Shown here one piece after another: positions 59,288 through 64,000 of a stretch of 64,000 nucleotides of DNA (positions within the stretch are counted from its first letter, which is position 1; each line of letters opens with the position of its first letter). The DNA is from Acanthopleura granulata (lineage: Eukaryota; Mollusca; Polyplacophora; Chitonida; Chitonidae): NCBI GenBank assembly GCA_016165875.1, contig JABBOT010000080.1, positions 49,775,159 through 49,839,158 of the forward strand. The letters are read 5' to 3'. The position numbers were made by a program, and so were the translations under genes. Under the pieces are notes generated by a model that made no database searches, was not told the origin of the DNA, and saw only the letters and a list, made by a program, of their open reading frames with translations.

Positions 59288-61469
59288 TTATGACCTTTCC
59301 ACTTCACCTTGTACCTCTTTCAAAATCTTCTCCGTTACCTTCTGCCCTCTCTCTAGAATATCAGGTGATAACAGTGAAGCTACCATCTTAACCTGTGACA
59401 GCAAGAAACACAAACCTTTTCACACCTACTGGTACTTACAAGCAAAATTTTCAACAGTAAGAAACTGAGAAAAGCAGAGTACCTGAATCCTCCAATCTAT
59501 TCACAATCAAAGGGCACCTTTCTGTACGATTTGAGAGCATTTTTAATTTGATTTTGGTTGAGTTGTCATTTTCAGGGCATCACAAAAAGCACAAACTGTT
59601 CAATCTACACAGAATAAACATCTTCAATCATCTGGGACATCCACTCCCTGGAAAATGAGATGCTAAACAAGAGTGGAGAAACGAAACGCATTAACTGTCA
59701 ACTAGAGCATATCGCCAGTCAGTAACGTAAAGCAAATTTGGAAGTACAGCTTGGAATACAGCACAGGTATGGAAAATATAAGATTGTGACAGTGAACAAT
59801 GTCAACATGTAGGCTATTTCTGAGAAAAAAGTTTCAGCTTCTTTTGCAAAACCATTCTGAATACACAGCTTACAGGAGTGGGATTGATGCTGGGTAGTCA
59901 CAAACATTTAGGCACAGAAATTTGGCTAACTATAGATGCTGACACATGCCTCTTTGCCACCGTCTGGTCAGTCAGACAATATGGAGTCTAGACAGGACGT
60001 GACAGCTAATGAGAATTTGTTCACCAATTTCTTTGAAGGCAATAATTTGGAAAATAATTCACAGACTGTAATGAAAAACAGTCACCATACATACCACTTG
60101 CTAAGTTTCAATTCAATTCCATAAAAGCTGTAAAACTGGTTATGTTCACACTGACGGACGTCAACACTGATTAAACAGCACTCAGCACTGATTACCTGTC
60201 CCTTTGGTGACAACTGGGAAAAGTGCAAAGGGAGACTACTACGCTTTATGTTGCCAGCTTTGATGATTTCCTCCAGAATCACCAAGTAGTTTTGTGAGTT
60301 CATGACCTGGCTGGACACAGCTAAGGTGACCTCAGAGTTGTACGCCTAGAAAGATACATATAGAACATATGGTATGTACACCTATAAAGATACACAAAGA
60401 ACATATGGGTAACCTCAGAGTTGTACGCCTGGAAAGATACACACAGAACATATGGGTAACTTCGGAGTTGTACACCTAGAAAGATACACACAACACATAA
60501 GGGTAACCTCAGAGTTGTACGCCTAGAAAAATATTTATTTATTCCATTGGTGTTTTACGCCATACTCAAGAATATTTCACTTATACAACAGCGGCCAGCT
60601 TTATGGTGGGAGGAAATCGGGTAGAGCTCGGAGGAAACCCACGACCATCTGCAAGTTGCTGGCAGACCTTCCTACGTACGGCTGGAGAGGAACCTAGCAT
60701 GAACTCAGGAGCACACAGCACTAGCAAGATGGTCATCATGGCAACATAGTTTTAGTGCTGCCCAACATTACAGTTATGGTGGTACCCAGCACAATAGTTA
60801 TGGTGTTGCCCAGCTGAAGTAACATACAGAAGGGAGCTGACAGGACACTCTTTCAGGCTGCTCAAGACACAAGCAGCATAGTCTCGCTGGCATCATATTT
60901 CATGGTGGTGTCTCTCTTAAGAATTAGACATCAGACCTGACAACCAGTCTAAGCAGCAGATCCGTGTGGTTTTTCTTTCTCATAGACTGACTCCTGAGTA
61001 CAAAAGCCAAACATTACAAACTGAGGAAATTTTATTTATGGAGCATCTGTTTAAAAATTCACCTTGATTACTCCAGAGAATACCTTGAACATGATTTAAA
61101 AATTATTTTTTCAATTTTTCATAAAATCACCCCCTGGAATTTCTTCATTCTGCACATAAGTTGTAGCATTTTGACAGCATTTGCTTGCTTAAGAAGTTGA
61201 ATATACTCCACAATTTTGCAGCAGTTCTGACCAATATCAAATAAGCATCACACTGAGGGAATGAATGATTGTGGCCTAACACCACAATGGCCATTTTTCA
61301 GCCATAGTGTGATGACACACACTAAGAGACATCTGACAAGGCACATACCTGGTGAAACCATCCAGTGGGGATGATTAGCAGCTCTCCTGGTTTCTGCTCA
61401 AACTCAATGTATCTTGCCTGCTTGAACAAGGGGTATTTGTCCTCATTCACGGCAAATGTGTCTACTTCA
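59288..61469 (-). CDS. JmjC/cupin-like domain protein, last three exons (partial)
   Basis: Probable Fe(II)/2-oxoglutarate-dependent oxygenase of the JmjC/cupin-8 type. Three minus-strand exons join with matching phase: 61469-61349, 60345-60196, 59392-59288. They encode 124 residues ending in TAA. The first gives the strand pair typical of this fold (ARYIEFEQKPGELLIIPTGW then FHQ), in which the His after GWF is the expected third metal ligand. The second begins AYNSEVTLAVSSQVMN and continues NYLVILEEIIKAG. The last is helical (LLSPDILERGQKVTEKILKE). The HxD metal ligands and the 2-oxoglutarate lysine should be in upstream exons, which I could not find between 61470 and the window end. I cannot assign a specific family member or substrate. 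The gene is convergent with DCAF17. Confidence 0.72.
60323..60532 (-). repeat. 47-bp tandem array containing a 3' splice site of the JmjC-like gene
   Basis: The acceptor and first 17 nt of the middle exon (tatctttctag|gcgtacaact) recur upstream as four further copies of a 47-bp unit, each ending in tctag, tccag or tatag followed by g(c/t)gtacaac. Because 47 is not a multiple of three, an upstream acceptor would change frame. A SINE borders the array at 60533. Confidence 0.85.
60533..60712 (-). repeat. SINE family A, head-truncated
   Basis: Minus-oriented: tattccattggtgttttacg, ggccagctttatggtgggag, tacgtacggctggagagg. It ends before the tRNA-like head. Confidence 0.85.
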
Positions 61470-62117
61470 CTGCAACACAAACAACAGGCACAGTTGTGGG
61501 ATTCTGACCACTAACAACTGGTAAATGCAGACTGTCTTCAGTTGTGACAGATTTCTGTTTCTTCCTAAATTCTCTGATTTTAGATGGCACATGTACATGT
61601 AATGCTCTTGGTCCATAATATGATCTTGTTTGAAAAAAGAAAATTAAAGACAGATATTATGAAAAGTCAGAGGAAAATGTAGCGAAGTGACAAGGGACTG
61701 AGGTTTTCTAATTCTATTTACCCCCTGGTTAATACATACATTTAGTTTTGATCCATCTTTAGCCTTCTTTCATTAACTGGTATTTCAGTGATAGTTTAAA
61801 GATGACACATATATATATAACACATGACATATAATATATGTATATAATGAATACCTATTGAGATTTCGGACCAGAGAGCAGAGAGGATGGGTGACGTTGG
61901 ACGAGTAGAAAGAAAAGACGAACCGTCTTAATCAATTCGAGGTCGTAAGAGCTTACAAAAGCAAAATTTAAGGAACTACAGTCAATGTTTACATGGACAA
62001 CATGTCCAAAATATTATAACGTTACAAAAAGTAGAAAAAAATACTACTCATTTCACATTTACAAGAACGGCCTACAAGTACACTTGGGCTACAATACAGG
62101 AACAGAGATACAACATG

Positions 62118-62385
62118 CCACAGAGCCTCCATGGCTCAGTCGTTTAGCGCGTAATGACCAAGAAGCCTCCCACCAATGCGGCCGGTGTGAGTTCATGTGA
62201 GCCCAGTTCATGCTGGCTCCCTCTGCGGCCATACATGGGAAGGTCTGCCAGCAATCTGCGGATTGTCGTGGGTTCCTCCAGGCTCAGCCCGGTCTCCTCC
62301 CACCATAATTCCGACAGCCTTTAAATAAGTGAAATATTCTTGAATACAGTGTAAAACATTCAAATAAATAAATAAAATGTCATGC
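62118..62385 (+). repeat. SINE family A, full length
   Basis: The head is clear (gcctccatggctcagtcgtt, tagcgcg). The body (cagttcatgctggctccctc, tcctcccaccataattccga) and tail (ataagtgaaatattcttgaa, attcaaataaataaataaa) follow. Confidence 0.9.
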
Positions 62386-63551
62386 CACAGCGCATGAGAT
62401 GGACACTAGGCCATTCAAGACAAGGCCAATTCTTGACGGTCTACCATTCAGTCACTGAACCAGTCCAAGTCAGTGACCCAGACTAAGAGCAAAGCTTGCT
62501 CTGGCCAAGGCTTTGTCACTTTCTCAATTAGCAGGAATAGGCAACAAGACTTGAAGCACTTCGTTTTGGGTGCAGACTGGGGCTTTCAAACAAACAAGGC
62601 TAAATTCAGATCAAAACATTTGAATCATACAAGAAAAGACAACTCTGATTTTTATCATGCCATAATGCCCAGATAAAAACATTTGATTCAAAATAAGGCT
62701 CAAGAAAAAGCTGAAGTGTAAATTTTTGATTCACATAAATGTGCCTGATTAGGCCCAGGTTTAAACTGAAGTTCTGATCTGTACTCAGCAACATTTGTAC
62801 GTTGCAATGCACAATTACTGGGGGTAGATCATTTCAGCTGGCACACTCTCTTGTACAGGAATAATAGAATTTGAGTAAAAACCGATTTACTGATAACACA
62901 TTATGATTTTGTAGATTTCTGTGATATGTAATTTTCTGAGTATACAAGTGACAACAGAATTGGCAACCTGTTCACACTCAGTACAACAACAGGATACATC
63001 TACACTACAATGAAGACACAAACCCATAATGGCTAACAAGCTATAACTGTAAGTACGTCATGAGTTTGGAGCCTGCTCTATAAAAGCTTTCAAAACTTTA
63101 AAATGTTTAAAATGAAAAATAGCGCGCACGATCCACATGCATAAATCAGCTAAGAAAATTAAAATGTCCAGAACAATAAAATCTACCAAGTGAAAACAAC
63201 TGTGACAATGTGACATGTCCACAACAGCTGATAGGTTCACCTATTGTATTTGAAACAATCAAGTGGAAAGCCACAACGGCGATCATGTACTACATACAGA
63301 AGATGGTCCTGCCCCGGTGGAAACAACTTTAAACAAGAACAAACATATCAGCACAAATGTGATCAGTCAGTACTACTTTGATATCTTCTATAAAGGTAAC
63401 CATAACTGCATTCTGGAGAAAAACGTTTTTTTTCACACACTAAATTTCCATACATATCTATACACTGTATGAACCATTTCTGCTATAAACAGACAGTTTC
63501 TTTGTTTCATTTAGGTTAAACATTGCTTTGAGTAGTGTTTAGATCAGATTA
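62386..63551. other. no recognisable feature
   Basis: Either intron of the JmjC-like gene or intergenic. I looked here for upstream exons on the minus strand and found none that I could support. Confidence 0.35.
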
Positions 63552-63815
63552 AGATGGTGTCTCCTTGCAGAAGACTGGGTCCAATGCTGACACTTATAGT
63601 GCTGCCTCACTGGTATGCCATTCCAAAGACACGGCCACCTCCCAGTCACATTATTCTGACATACGGCTGACTAGTACTTGGTCTATTCGTTGGCAAGATA
63701 GAGTCAAGACTACCAATGGTAAAATTTTATGCATGACTCAATTCTGTATTAGTCTTGAGATCTATCATTTATAAGGCAGACGCTCTACCCACTACACCAA
63801 TGCGGTCTGTGCTAA
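63552..63815 (-). repeat. SINE family B, minus orientation
   Basis: Reverse-complement body (ggtgtctccttgcagaagac, gtgctgcctcactggtatgc, ccagtcacattattctgaca) and tRNA-like head at the right (ggcagacgctctacccacta). Confidence 0.82.
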
Positions 63816-63894
63816 GCTATGAACTCCTCAGACTAACTACTGTTAGGACCTTTAAGTCTGACCCTAAAGTTTACACTGTGTAATGGTAATCCCT

Positions 63895-64000
63895 AAGTCT
63901 GTATACAGTATGACACCTAAGTACATGTACTGTATGACCCCTAAGTACATGTACTGTATGACCCCTAAGTACATGTACTGTATGACCCCTAAGTCTGTTT
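63895..64000. repeat. 26-bp tandem array running off the window end
   Basis: Units of ctaagtacatgtactgtatg plus acccc, at least four copies. It is truncated by the window edge. Confidence 0.85.

Overview
The window is metazoan nuclear DNA, most likely from a mollusc. The evidence is multi-exon genes with GT-AG introns, many truncated retrotransposons, and two tRNA-derived SINE families; the 3' sequence of one closely resembles the Meta-type SINE tails common in bivalve and gastropod genomes. The lineage call is inference from remembered repeat sequence and was not tested by search. Almost none of the reading frames that start with ATG over a long stretch are genes. The real genes were found by joining short exons with matching splice phase.

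Layout: 1-14 kb is repeat-rich (Tc1-like fragment, a dispersed 1.3 kb repeat, SINEs, a CR1/L2-like LINE at 5.7-9.0 kb, a decayed Ty3/Gypsy element at 9.2-12.0 kb carrying a SINE with a clean target-site duplication, and a 30-bp minisatellite). 14.2-23.1 kb holds a minus-strand NIT-domain receptor-type guanylate cyclase of 9 coding exons. 24-36 kb is mostly intergenic repeats: a second copy of the 1.3 kb repeat, SINEs, and a minus-strand LINE split by a 546-bp palindromic insertion. 36.9-56.0 kb is a complete plus-strand orthologue of DCAF17 (15 recognised coding exons, about 520 residues). 59.3-61.5 kb is the 3' end of a minus-strand gene with a JmjC/cupin-like fold, convergent with DCAF17.

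The most unusual property is a set of local tandem repeats that include exon-intron junctions. In DCAF17 the 5' splice sites after exons 6, 7 and 10 lie inside 37-bp, 33-bp and 106-bp tandem duplications, and the last coding exon runs into a 36-bp array that supplies the C-terminal residues and the stop codon. In the neighbouring JmjC gene a 3' splice site is multiplied in a 47-bp array. The 33-bp array is in frame with exon 7, so each unit offers an alternative donor that would add 11 residues. Two further arrays (39 bp and about 43 bp) fill DCAF17 introns. The guanylate cyclase also stands out: the first of its two metal-binding aspartates is alanine, although the rest of the cyclase core is well preserved.

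The three genes have no evident shared pathway. DCAF17 is a CUL4-DDB1 ubiquitin ligase substrate-receptor homologue, the cyclase is a probable membrane sensor, and the third is a probable 2-oxoglutarate oxygenase.
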